From contig CAILUV010000095.1 in assembly GCA_903837555.1 (NCBI GenBank), positions 1 through 40,220 on the forward strand: a stretch of 40,220 nucleotides of DNA, in the 5' to 3' direction. The notes under the pieces were generated by a model. That model saw nothing but the letters and a program-made list of their open reading frames with translations, had not been told where the DNA came from and searched no databases. Source of the stretch: an uncultured Alphaproteobacteria bacterium (lineage in GTDB: Bacteria; Pseudomonadota; Alphaproteobacteria; Micropepsales; Micropepsaceae). Positions 1 to 7,553 of the stretch are shown here, piece by piece (the first letter of the stretch is position 1; every line of letters begins with the position of its first letter). The position numbers and the translations under genes are program-made.

Positions 1-140
1 CCCGCACTCATCGTTGGGATACCGACCACCGGCACCGCAGGCCACAGTCTGGCCGCCAGATCAGCCGGCTAGCAACGGGATGGTGCAAATGATGCCCTTA
101 AACTAACATACCAACTGGGCCACTCAGTGGGGGCCGGTCA
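1..140. mobile_element. Terminal fragment of an unidentified insertion sequence
   Basis: On the minus strand this block begins at base 140 with TGACCGGCCCCCACTGAGTG, which looks like an insertion-sequence end, and it abuts the exact point where IS3-type orfB stops making sense. On the plus strand, frame 1 is open from base 1 to a TAG at 70-72 and could be the last 23 codons of a transposase, followed by about 68 bases of non-coding end. The family cannot be named from this fragment. The identification as an IS end is an inference from its position and the terminal TG...CA pattern. Confidence 0.45.
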
Positions 141-156
141 ATGCGGGATACCTCAT
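124..156 (-). pseudogene. IS3-family transposase OrfB, remnant of the first codons
   Basis: The ATG overlaps the orfA stop codon (ATGA), the usual orfA/orfB arrangement in this IS3 type. It reads MRYPA, matching the expected OrfB start (typically MRYPASEK), then runs into unrelated sequence and stops after ten codons. The break is at base 140/141, where another element begins. The DDE catalytic domain is absent, so this copy cannot transpose by itself. The comparison with the family start is from memory of the family. Confidence 0.6.
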
Positions 157-612
157 TCGGCGTCTTCCCCATCCGCAAGTATGCTTTTTTTAAGTAGGCG
201 GATTTCGAGCGCCTGGTCGGCGACAACCTCCTTCAACGCCGTGGATTCTCGGCGCAGGCCTTTTACCTCATCCGTGGTCGCAGCCCGTGCCGTGTCCCCA
301 GCCAGCCGGCGCTTGCCAGCCTCCAGGAACTCCTTGGACCAAACGTAATACATCGATTGGGCAATGCCCTCGCGCCGGCACAGCTCGGCTATGCTGTCCT
401 CCCCGCGAAGCCCATCCAGCACAATCCGAATCTTGTCCTCGGCAGAGTAATGCTTGCGGGTGGCCCGGCGGATGTCTTTCAAAACCCGCTCGGCTGGCGC
501 CTTAGGGCTTGGGGATTTCGTTCTCATCGGTAGTCCTTTCTCAAGGCGATGAGACCAAATTCCTCCCTTAGCTAAAACCCCTTTTCTGTCTCAGAGGCCC
601 TGACGGCGGACA
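141..612 (-). mobile_element. Truncated IS3-family insertion sequence
   Basis: The element holds an intact orfA, the first codons of orfB, and a probable left end on the minus strand starting at base 612 (TGTCCGCCGTCAGGGCC). Its right part has been lost or displaced by the element occupying 1-140. A run of seven A on the minus strand (bases 185-191) near the end of orfA is the kind of slippery site IS3 elements use for the -1 frameshift that fuses OrfA and OrfB. The position of the left end is a guess because the matching right inverted repeat is not in the window. Confidence 0.6.
153..527 (-). CDS. IS3-family transposase OrfA
   Basis: This 124-residue protein is the DNA-binding half of an IS3-type transposase. 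Residues 22-65 form the helix-turn-helix (YSAEDKIRIVLDGLRGE, then SIAELCRREGIAQSMYYVWS). Residues about 88-118 form a leucine-zipper-like coiled coil (LRRESTALKEVV, LEIRLLKKS) that mediates multimerisation in this family. The ATG at 527 is preceded by AAAGGA at a suitable distance. The length is normal for the family. OrfB, which carries the catalytic domain, is reduced to a stub, so OrfA is probably functionless here or acts only on related elements elsewhere. Confidence 0.9.
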   Translation of the reverse strand: MRTKSPSPKAPAERVLKDIRRATRKHYSAEDKIRIVLDGLRGEDSIAELCRREGIAQSMYYVWSKEFLEAGKRRLAGDTARAATTDEVKGLRRESTALKEVVADQALEIRLLKKSILADGEDAE

Positions 613-659
613 CCTTGAATAGCCAGGGCCACCCCTCCTTCAAGAGACCTCTGCCGCAC

Positions 660-860
660 ATGGAAATTGAACTCAACTGCGAGTGCGACCGTTGCGGAAA
701 GGCCGCTTATCACACCGTCCGCTGGCTGCACGAAAACACTTTCGTGCAGTGCGTCGGTTGCAACAACAAGAAGGCATCCATCGAAATTCTGCGCGCCAAC
801 ACCCGGCTGGTCCGCGATTCCGATGACGCAGAGCGCCGCAACAACGGCGCAGCGCGCTGA
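660..860 (+). CDS. Small zinc-ribbon-like protein, unknown function
   Basis: This is a 66-residue protein with two CxxC pairs (C9/C12 and C31/C34) separated by 18 residues, a spacing typical of a zinc ribbon, followed by a charged, probably disordered tail. ATG 660 is preferred over the in-frame TTG at 615, because the extra 15 residues are low in information and lie next to the presumed IS end. No clear ribosome binding site is visible. It sits directly beside the truncated IS3 element, so its original upstream context may be lost. The function is unknown; nucleic-acid or protein binding is possible. Confidence 0.55.
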   Translation: MEIELNCECDRCGKAAYHTVRWLHENTFVQCVGCNNKKASIEILRANTRLVRDSDDAERRNNGAAR

Positions 861-865
861 GGAGA

Positions 866-893
866 CGCGATGCCCGGCTAACAGGGCATCGCG
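866..893. terminator. Terminator-like hairpin between convergent ORFs
   Basis: CGCGATGCCC (866-875) pairs perfectly with GGGCATCGCG (884-893) across an eight-base loop. It lies between the stop of the zinc-ribbon gene (860) and the stop of the small minus-strand ORF (903), where a bidirectional terminator would be expected. There is no T-tract, so intrinsic termination is uncertain. Confidence 0.45.
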
Positions 894-902
894 CCACTGG
901 GC

Positions 903-1025
903 TTATCGATACGTCTTGTCGCCCACCCGGCTCAGGTCGGTTCCGTTCATCACGCCCACCATGAAGATGGCAGAGGTGAAGACTTCGGTTCCGGGCTCCA
1001 GATGTCCGGCGATGGCGGCGCGCAT
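903..1025 (-). CDS. 40-residue ORF coupled to the beta-propeller gene
   Basis: The ATG at 1025 shares one base with the TGA stop of the upstream propeller gene (TGATG), which suggests translational coupling. The peptide (start MRAAIAGHLEPGTEVF, end LSRVGDKTYR) has protein-like composition and GC-rich third positions like neighbouring genes. It ends at TAA just before the hairpin at 866-893. It may be a genuine small protein, or the surviving 3' end of a larger gene after a frameshift or deletion. I do not recognise a family. Confidence 0.4.
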   Translation of the reverse strand: MRAAIAGHLEPGTEVFTSAIFMVGVMNGTDLSRVGDKTYR

Positions 1026-2173
1026 CAGCGACTGTGCCGGGTGGCGATGGAGCCGGGACGCGACTGGAAGGCAATCGCTGCCTTGTCATCGCGTGTCAGG
1101 CTTTTGCCGTCGAAGCGATAGACCTCGATGGTGCGCTCGGTGGCGCATTGCGCCAGGATCAGCTTGCCGTCATCGCTCCAGGCCGCGCCTTGGTTCCAGT
1201 GGCAACTGCCGGTGCTGGCGACTTCCTTCAGCGTGCCGGCGCCTACCGCGAAAATCTTCAGGATACCGCGCACCTTGCCATAGGTTGGATCGGTTTTCGT
1301 GTAAGCCGCGCCATTGGCCAGCACCACCAGCAGATGCTTGCCATCCGGCGACAGCGTGGCGTGTTCGGGCGTCTTGCCCACCGGCAGCGACAGGACCTGC
1401 TTGAAGGACTTGAGGTCGACCATGGCGATGGTGCCGGTGCGGTCATCGCCCGTCATGGCACCGCCGACATTGGTGTTGATCAGCCAGTTTCCGTCCGGCG
1501 TCACCACCGCGCCATAGGACGAACGGCCGGTTGCGATCTGGCGGGTGCGCGTGACCTTGCTGCCGTCCACCGCCAGTTCGAACACCGCCGGCGCGGACCA
1601 GGCCGTGACATAGGCGCGGCGCCCGTCGGGCGAGAACACAACATCCGTGACTTCGGACCTGGCGCCGAGTTCGACCCGGCCGGCGCGCGTCAGCCTGTTG
1701 TTCGCAAGGGTGAAGACCGTCACGGCGCCATCGACGCGCGACGCCACCAGCACCAGATTCTCGGCCTTGTTCATTGCCACGCCACTGGCCTGGGGTCCGG
1801 CCTGCACCGTCTGCAACAGTTTGGGCTTTGCCGGATCGCTCAGATCGATCAGCGACACGCGGTCATCGGGCAGCGGCTTCATCGGGTCGGCGGGATTGAC
1901 CTTCTGCGCGGCGGTGACGATGGCGAACTTCTCGCTTCTGCTGACCACAATGGCGTTGGGCGACCCGATCATCGAGGCAGGGACATTCACGCTGCCGATC
2001 ACGCGGGGCGGATATTTGCCCAGATCGATCACGCTGACGCTGTCGGGCGTGACGCCGGTAGCCTCGGCCTTCTGAAGCTGCTTGCCGTCCTGCGAGGAAA
2101 TCGCCAGCCCGGCCCAGGCACCGGCGGGAACGAGTGACAAGGATGCCGCCAGAAGCGCGCTGCGAATTTTCAC
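1025..2173 (-). CDS. Exported YncE-like beta-propeller protein
   Basis: This 382-residue protein starts with a Sec signal peptide (KIRSALLAASLSLVPAGAWA, cleavage near residue 21). The rest is made of propeller-blade repeats with motifs such as VSVIDL, VFSPDGRRAYVT, VVTPDGNWLI and LSPDGKHLLVV, as in YncE/lactonase-type seven-blade propellers. The protein is expected in the periplasm. The precise role is unknown; relatives bind nucleic acid, act as lactonases or serve as scaffolds. A 40-residue ORF overlaps its stop codon by one base. The family call is firm and the function is not. Confidence 0.8.
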   Translation of the reverse strand: MKIRSALLAASLSLVPAGAWAGLAISSQDGKQLQKAEATGVTPDSVSVIDLGKYPPRVIGSVNVPASMIGSPNAIVVSRSEKFAIVTAAQKVNPADPMKPLPDDRVSLIDLSDPAKPKLLQTVQAGPQASGVAMNKAENLVLVASRVDGAVTVFTLANNRLTRAGRVELGARSEVTDVVFSPDGRRAYVTAWSAPAVFELAVDGSKVTRTRQIATGRSSYGAVVTPDGNWLINTNVGGAMTGDDRTGTIAMVDLKSFKQVLSLPVGKTPEHATLSPDGKHLLVVLANGAAYTKTDPTYGKVRGILKIFAVGAGTLKEVASTGSCHWNQGAAWSDDGKLILAQCATERTIEVYRFDGKSLTRDDKAAIAFQSRPGSIATRHSR

Positions 2174-2314
2174 GATTTATCCTCCCCATGTGCGTTGATC
2201 GCACCCTTTGCGCCAAGTGTGCGGCGGCGGGCGCGGAACGGCAAGGGCAACTGTCTCAAAACGGCGCAAGGCGCCTTGAAGGGGTGTTAAGGGATCACCC
2301 GCTAGCCTTGGCGG

Positions 2315-2884
2315 ATGACCGGCATCCTGACTAATTTCTCCGGGCGCGACGCGCTGCTCTGGGGTCACCAGCCCCTGAAAGTCACCCATGACCTGGGCGA
2401 CCAGGCGCTGTTTTCGCGCGCCGCCCTGGCGCGGCTGATCGAGACCTATCCGCGCGAGCATTACGGCCTGATCGCCATGGGCGGCACGGGCGACAGCAAG
2501 CTGTGGCAGGAAGGTGATCTGGGCGGCGCATCGGGCGAAGCCGTGCTGGACGCCATCGAAAAAGGACGCCTGTGGCTGAACCTGCGCAACGTGTCCGGCG
2601 TCAACCCGGCGCATGGCCTGTTGCTGGACACCATCTTCAGCGAACTGCGCCAGCGCCTGCCCGGTTTCGACGCCACCAAATGGCAGAGCGGCATCCTGAT
2701 CTCCTCGCCCGGCGACATCAGGTACAGCAGCAGATGGATCAGGCTGAGGCCCAGGCCGACCTGCAGCAGATCGGTGGTGCGCGACAGCAGCAGCGCCAGT
2801 GCGGCGCCATTGACGCAGACCAGGCCGACCGCGACGGCGGCGCGGGCCGCCATGCGGCCATGGACGAAAAACAGCTCGCCGTGA
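2315..2884 (+). pseudogene. Cupin/JmjC-like oxygenase, N-terminal fragment
   Basis: The first ~133 codons (to about base 2712) look like a real gene: MTGILTNFSGRDALLWGHQP through KWQSGILISSPG. They resemble the N-terminal part of cupin-like/2-oxoglutarate-oxygenase proteins, whose metal-binding His residues normally follow this point. After SSPG the frame runs into the antisense of the flippase gene and gives an arginine/serine-rich tail to a chance stop at 2884. The metal-binding core is therefore missing and the product is unlikely to work. The full-length relatives are recalled as about 300 residues. The start at 2315 is plausible but no strong ribosome binding site is seen. Confidence 0.6.
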
Positions 2885-3954
2885 AATTCCATCAGGTTGC
2901 GCAGCGCCGGCACGATCAGCATGGGCGCGAAAAGCTGCGCCGCGATGGCGACATTCGGGCCCAGCAGGTCCGGCCACAGCCACAGCGTCGCCGTCAGCCC
3001 CACGAATGCGAGCGTGGACAGGCCCAGGATCGCGCCTTCGACGGTCAGCGTGCGGGCAAGCGCATTGCCGGTCTTCCGGCCTTCGCCAAACAGCTTGCGG
3101 GTGTAGAGCGTGTAGAAAGACCGGAACGGCACGGCAGTGAAATCGATGATGCGGGTCGCAATGGCATAGACGCCCGCGAATTTTGCGTTGGTCAGCGACA
3201 GCACGATCAGCTTGTCGATCTGGCCCTGGGCGTTGAGCGCAAAGTAGCTCACCGCGAACATCAGGCCTTCCTTCAGGCGGCCCCGCAACAGGCGCGTGCT
3301 CCAGCGCGGCGTCACCGCAGGGCGCAGCCAGAACCAGACCGTCACAAGCGCAGCCACATTTGCGACGGCGTAGAAGATGGCCCATTGCTCGATGCCGCCA
3401 TCGCCCAGGAAGGCAAACAGCACCGCGCCGCCGGCGCGGATCGCCGAGGCGGCCGTGATGGTCATGGAGCCGGCGGTGAAATCGCCCATGCCGTTATGGA
3501 CGGTGGTGAACAATTCCACGATGCGCCACACCACCATTTCCACCAGCAAGATATCGATGAAGGCCGGCAGCGAGATCGCATGCGCAAACAGCGGATGGTA
3601 GAATGGCAGCGCGATCAACACGCCCAGCGGCGCGGTGAAGCAGAGCAGTCCGAAAAACAGGCCCATATAGCGGCCCAGCAGGCGCCGTCGGCTGGCAGCG
3701 GCGCGGAAGGCCAGACTGCCAAAGCCCAGCCCGGAGAAACTGGCCAGCATCAACCCCGCCGCCGAGACCGAAGCAAAGATGCCCATGGCCGACAGGCTGA
3801 GTGTGTTGGCGAGCACGAAGAAATAGACCGCCTGCAGGCCGACACGGCCTGCGGTGCCGGCCAGAAGCTGGCAGTAGCTGGTCACGGTTCCGCGCAGGCC
3901 TGGCCCGAAAAATCCCGGCGGGATCCTGTCACGCGTGATGGCGGCAAGAGACAT
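2461..3954 (-). CDS. Wzx-like polysaccharide flippase, native C-terminus lost
   Basis: About 414 native residues (3954 down to ~2712) form a polytopic membrane protein of the MATE/MOP flippase superfamily, with roughly 12-13 hydrophobic helices (for example VGLQAVYFFVLANTLSLSAM and AAVAVGLVCVNGAALALLL). Relatives move lipid-linked sugars across the inner membrane for O-antigen, exopolysaccharide or teichuronic-type polymers. After LIHLLLYLM the frame enters the antisense of the cupin-like gene and adds ~80 unrelated residues to a stop at 2461. A final helix or the tail may be missing, so activity is uncertain. No glycosyltransferase gene cluster is nearby, which is unusual for wzx. Confidence 0.7.
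   Translation of the reverse strand: MSLAAITRDRIPPGFFGPGLRGTVTSYCQLLAGTAGRVGLQAVYFFVLANTLSLSAMGIFASVSAAGLMLASFSGLGFGSLAFRAAASRRRLLGRYMGLFFGLLCFTAPLGVLIALPFYHPLFAHAISLPAFIDILLVEMVVWRIVELFTTVHNGMGDFTAGSMTITAASAIRAGGAVLFAFLGDGGIEQWAIFYAVANVAALVTVWFWLRPAVTPRWSTRLLRGRLKEGLMFAVSYFALNAQGQIDKLIVLSLTNAKFAGVYAIATRIIDFTAVPFRSFYTLYTRKLFGEGRKTGNALARTLTVEGAILGLSTLAFVGLTATLWLWPDLLGPNVAIAAQLFAPMLIVPALRNLMEFHGELFFVHGRMAARAAVAVGLVCVNGAALALLLSRTTDLLQVGLGLSLIHLLLYLMSPGEEIRMPLCHLVASKPGRRWRSSLKMVSSNRPCAGLTPDTLRRFSHRRPFSMASSTASPDAPPRSPSCHSLLSPVPPMAIRP
2706..2716. other. Junction truncating two convergent genes
   Basis: The plus-strand cupin-like gene loses sense after its codons for SSPG, and the minus-strand flippase loses sense after LYLM, at the same few bases (TCGCCCGGCGA). 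Each frame then runs into the other gene's antisense. This is what a deletion or inversion joining two gene interiors, or a chimeric assembly join, would leave. No IS end or target duplication is visible at the point. Confidence 0.6.
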
Positions 3955-4068
3955 TCAGGTTTGCGCTCCGTCGACCGGCGCAGTGTAGGGAGCGAGGCCT
4001 AAGGAATGCTTGCGCCGGCTGAGCAGCCGCAAGACGACCTTAAGAAGCTGTTTTTATTGGTATATTTC

Positions 4069-4614
4069 TCAGGGCCGGATGGTGAGAGCCGCGCCCGACA
4101 TATGGCCATTTCCCCACAGCGAAAAAGGGTTGGGTGGCGGGGCTTCACCGGCCCGGGGCGCCACGGCCGAAACCAGGGTCAAATCCATCACCAGGGCCTG
4201 GCCGGGCGGCACGGCCCCGCCCACCGCTGTGGCGGCGCCAAAACCCAGATTGGGCGGAATCACCACCTGCCAGCGGTCGCCTTCGCGCATCAGCGACAGA
4301 GCTTCGCCCAACCCCGCCAGCGAGATGCCGCCCAGCAGCACCGCCGCCGGCAGGCTGGGTGTAGTCGCATCCACCACCGTGCCGTTGATCAGTCGCATCG
4401 CATACTGGAGGCGCACCACATCGCTCCGGCCGGGCCGGCGGCCCACGCCGCTGCGCAGCACCTGATACTGCAAGCCGCTGGCGCGGGTGATGGTGCCGGG
4501 CTTTTTTGCGTGGGCGGCCAGATAGGCGGCGTTGGCCGCGGGGCTCAGCGTTTCGTCCGCCCGTACCGGCGATGCGCCTAAAACCAGGCACAGAAGCATC
4601 GCGCAAAACTTCAT
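4069..4614 (-). CDS. FKBP-type peptidyl-prolyl cis-trans isomerase, exported
   Basis: This 181-residue protein has a signal peptide (KFCAMLLCLVLGASPVRA) and an FKBP domain at about 45-150. Recognisable elements are GLQYQVL, the DVVRLQYAMRLINGTVVDAT strand/loop that corresponds to VHYTGTLIDGTVFDSS, LSLMREGDRWQVVIPPNLGFG and VPPGQALVMDLTLVS. It should catalyse proline isomerisation and assist folding in the periplasm, like FkpA/Mip proteins, though it lacks their long dimerisation helix. ATG 4614 was chosen because the signal peptide starts there. It is transcribed divergently from the nucleoside hydrolase gene, with 60 bases between starts. Confidence 0.85.
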   Translation of the reverse strand: MKFCAMLLCLVLGASPVRADETLSPAANAAYLAAHAKKPGTITRASGLQYQVLRSGVGRRPGRSDVVRLQYAMRLINGTVVDATTPSLPAAVLLGGISLAGLGEALSLMREGDRWQVVIPPNLGFGAATAVGGAVPPGQALVMDLTLVSAVAPRAGEAPPPNPFSLWGNGHMSGAALTIRP

Positions 4615-4674
4615 CGTATCTCGCAAGCCGCCGGGCGTTGTAGGGTCGCGCCCGATCATACCGGGGAGTGGATC

Positions 4675-5634
4675 ATGCGCAACGCATTGTGGGTCGTCAC
4701 GGCAATTGTTTTTCTCGGCCAGACCGCAACACAGGCGCAAACGCCGCGCGCGCCGGAAAAAATCATCATCGACACCGACATCGGCGATGACGTGGACGAT
4801 GCTTTCGCCGTGGCGCTGGCGCTGAAAAGCCCGGAGTTTGAGATACTGGGTTTCACCGCGCCGTTCGGCGACACCCGCACACGCGCCAAGATGCTGGACC
4901 GCATGCTGGGCGAGGCCGGGCGCGGCGACATTCCGGTGGCGATGGGCGCGTCCAGCAACGCCAACCTGCCGGGCTTCAACCAGCGGCGCTATGCCGAAGG
5001 GGGCACGCGCTATCGCGCCAGCTACCCGGATTCGACCGACTTCATTCTTGACCAGATCCGCCGTCATCCCGGCGAGATCACGCTGGTGGCGGTGGGGCCG
5101 CTGCCCAATGTCGGCGCGCTGATCGACCGCGACATCGCCACGTTCCGAAAGCTGAAACGCGTGGCGATCATGGGCGGCTCGTTCCAGCCCATCCCCAATC
5201 CCTATGGGTTGGGAGCGCCGACCCCGCCCATGCCGGAATGGAACATCAAGAACGACATCAAGAGCGCGCAGAAGCTGTTTGCGTCGGGCGTGCCGGTGGT
5301 GGTGATGCCGCTGGATTCCACCATCGGGCTGAAGCTGCATGAAGTGGCGCGCAACCAGCTTCTGGCGCAGGGCACGCATCTGACCGACATGCTGGGGACC
5401 GTCTATCACATGTGGCGCATGGGCACGAAGAACATCACGCCCACCTTGTTCGATCCCATGGTGCTGGCCTGGCTGGCGGACCCGACGCTGTGCCCGGTGA
5501 CACCCATGCATGTGCGGGTGCGGGACGACGGCATGACGGTGGCGGAAAACGGCGCGCCCAACGCGCAGGTCTGCCTGAAATCGGATAATGAGACTTTTTT
5601 GCGCTTTTACATGGGACGCGTTGGCAGCAAATGA
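4675..5634 (+). CDS. Exported inosine-uridine-type nucleoside hydrolase
   Basis: This 319-residue protein has a signal peptide (residues 1-21, ending TATQAQ). The family calcium-site motif follows: DTDIGDDVDDAFA, with D33, D35 and D38-D42 region. It also shows the VAVGPLPNVG and RVAIMGGSF segments and a late NDIKSAQKLF aspartate typical of IUNH enzymes. The enzyme would hydrolyse ribonucleosides to base and ribose in the periplasm. A concentrative nucleoside transporter is encoded about 9 kb away (15043-16293), which would fit nucleoside scavenging. Its stop overlaps the start of the following glycosyltransferase gene by four bases. Confidence 0.88.
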   Translation: MRNALWVVTAIVFLGQTATQAQTPRAPEKIIIDTDIGDDVDDAFAVALALKSPEFEILGFTAPFGDTRTRAKMLDRMLGEAGRGDIPVAMGASSNANLPGFNQRRYAEGGTRYRASYPDSTDFILDQIRRHPGEITLVAVGPLPNVGALIDRDIATFRKLKRVAIMGGSFQPIPNPYGLGAPTPPMPEWNIKNDIKSAQKLFASGVPVVVMPLDSTIGLKLHEVARNQLLAQGTHLTDMLGTVYHMWRMGTKNITPTLFDPMVLAWLADPTLCPVTPMHVRVRDDGMTVAENGAPNAQVCLKSDNETFLRFYMGRVGSK

Positions 5635-7553
5635 TGGATCTGGATCAGCTTTACGCCCAGGCGATCGCGGCGCAGAAAAGCGGTGACTTTGCGCAGGCCG
5701 AATTGCGCTACCGCGAAATCCTGGGCGCCGCCGCCATTCCCGAAGTGATGGTCAATCACGCCAATGTGCTGGTGATGATGAACCGCCAGGGCGAAGCGCT
5801 GGCCGGATACAACCGGGCGTTGGCGGCAAAGCCGAACCTGTTTGAAGGCCTCTACAATCGCGGCAACCTGCTGCTGGAAATGAAACAGGCCGATGCCGCG
5901 CTGGCCAGCTTCGATGCCGCGCTTTCCGTGCGCCAGGACATGGCCGGGGTGTGGAACAATCGCGGCACTGCGCTGCGTGACATGCGGCGGCAGGATGCGG
6001 CGCTGGCCAGTTACGACCGCGCCCTGGCGCTGGCGCCCGGCCACGTCAATGCCCTGACCAACCGCGCCATCACGCTGCTGGAAATGCGCCGGCTGGAGGA
6101 CGCGCTGGCCGCGGTGGATGCGGCGCTGCGCCTGCAGCCCGCATTCGCGGAAGGCTTGTATGTGCGCGGCAATATCCTGCGCGATCTGGGCCGCATGGCC
6201 GAGGCGCTGGACAGTCACGAGCAGGCGCTCGGCGCCAACCCCGCCCATCCCCATGCCCTGAATGGCATGGCGCAGGCGGCCGCAAATCTGTGCGACTGGC
6301 CGCGCACCGCCGCGCTGGCGCCGCGCCTGAAAGAGGGCATTGAAACCGGCCGCGCGCTGATCCAGCCCTTTGTGATGCTGGGCTATACCGACGACGCGGC
6401 CCTGCAGCGCCGCTGTGCCGAGAATTATGTCAGCCGCACCGTGCCGCGCCAGCCGCCGCTGTCCGACGGCAAGCGCTATGGCCATGACAAGGTCCGGCTC
6501 GCCTATCTGTCGGCGGATTTTCACCAGCATCCGACCTCGCAACTGATGATCGAACTGTTTGAAAAGCACGACCGCAGCCGGTTCGAAGTCTGCGCCATCG
6601 CGTTCGGTCCCGATGACGGCAGCGCCATGCGGGCGCGGCTGAAACAGGCCTTTGATCGTTTCGAGGATGTCCGGGAGAAGAGCGATGCAGAGGTGGCGCA
6701 AATGCTGCGCCTGCGCGAGACCGACATCGTCATCGACCTGAACGGCCACACCCATGGCGCCCGGCCCGGCATCTTTGCGTATCGCCCTGCGCCGGTGGCG
6801 GTGAATTATCTGGTCTATCCCGGCACCACCGGCGCGGCATTCATGGATGTGATCCTGGCCGATGCCATCGTGGCGCCCGCCGGGCAGCAGGAATTTTTCC
6901 GCGAAAAGATCATCCACCTGCCCGGCTGCTATCAGGCCAATGACGGATCGCGGGCCGTGGCGCCCGCGCCGCGCCGCGCCGATTGCGGCCTTCCCGAAAG
7001 CGGACTTGTCTTCTGCTGCTTCAACAACAACTGGAAGATCACCGCGCCGGTCTTCGACATCTGGATGCGGCTGCTGCAGGCGGTGCCGGGCAGCGTGCTG
7101 TGGCTGCTGGACGGACCCGGCAAGGAAAATTTGCGCAAGGAATCCGCCGCGCGCGGCATCGATCCCTCGCGCCTGATTTTCGCCGCCCATGCCGCGCCCG
7201 ATGCCCATCTGGCACGCCACCAGTGCGCCGACCTGTTTCTCGATACCCTGCCCTACAACGCCCACACCACCGCCAGCGACGCGCTGTATGCCGGCCTGCC
7301 GCTGGTGACGATGGTCGGCAAGGTGTTTCAGAGCCGCGTGGCCGCCAGCCTGCTGAACGCGCTGGACATGACCGAACTGGTGACCACATCGGCGGGCGAT
7401 TATGAAGCCCGCGCGCTGGAGCTGGCGTCCAATCCCGCACTGCTGAAAGCCACACGCGAAAAGCTGGCGCGCAACGTCAAATCCGCGCCGCTGTATGACA
7501 GCGCGCGGTTCGTGAAGGGCGTAGAGGCCACCTACGAGGCGATGCTGGCTTAA
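5631..7553 (+). CDS. TPR protein with O-GlcNAc transferase (GT41) domain
   Basis: This 640-residue protein has TPR repeats at about residues 5-235 (repeated units such as LYNRGNLLLEMKQADAALAS and ALTNRAITLLEMRRLEDAL). They are followed by a GT41/SPINDLY-type catalytic region at about 285-640. Family signatures include VRLAYLSADFHQHPTSQLM, the KITAPVFDIWMRLLQAVPGS nucleotide-sugar region, and DLFLDTLPYNAHTTASDALY. Relatives transfer a sugar from a UDP-sugar to Ser/Thr of proteins in the cytoplasm; the bacterial substrates are mostly unknown, with flagellin known in some species. ATG 5631 overlaps the previous stop (ATGA), suggesting co-translation with the nucleoside hydrolase. Confidence 0.88.
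   Translation: MMDLDQLYAQAIAAQKSGDFAQAELRYREILGAAAIPEVMVNHANVLVMMNRQGEALAGYNRALAAKPNLFEGLYNRGNLLLEMKQADAALASFDAALSVRQDMAGVWNNRGTALRDMRRQDAALASYDRALALAPGHVNALTNRAITLLEMRRLEDALAAVDAALRLQPAFAEGLYVRGNILRDLGRMAEALDSHEQALGANPAHPHALNGMAQAAANLCDWPRTAALAPRLKEGIETGRALIQPFVMLGYTDDAALQRRCAENYVSRTVPRQPPLSDGKRYGHDKVRLAYLSADFHQHPTSQLMIELFEKHDRSRFEVCAIAFGPDDGSAMRARLKQAFDRFEDVREKSDAEVAQMLRLRETDIVIDLNGHTHGARPGIFAYRPAPVAVNYLVYPGTTGAAFMDVILADAIVAPAGQQEFFREKIIHLPGCYQANDGSRAVAPAPRRADCGLPESGLVFCCFNNNWKITAPVFDIWMRLLQAVPGSVLWLLDGPGKENLRKESAARGIDPSRLIFAAHAAPDAHLARHQCADLFLDTLPYNAHTTASDALYAGLPLVTMVGKVFQSRVAASLLNALDMTELVTTSAGDYEARALELASNPALLKATREKLARNVKSAPLYDSARFVKGVEATYEAMLA

Noticed and set aside
2572-4002. A 476-codon plus-strand frame across the flippase gene
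   Set aside because: The product is a low-complexity Gln/Arg/His/Ala-rich sequence, antisense to a protein with clear membrane helices.
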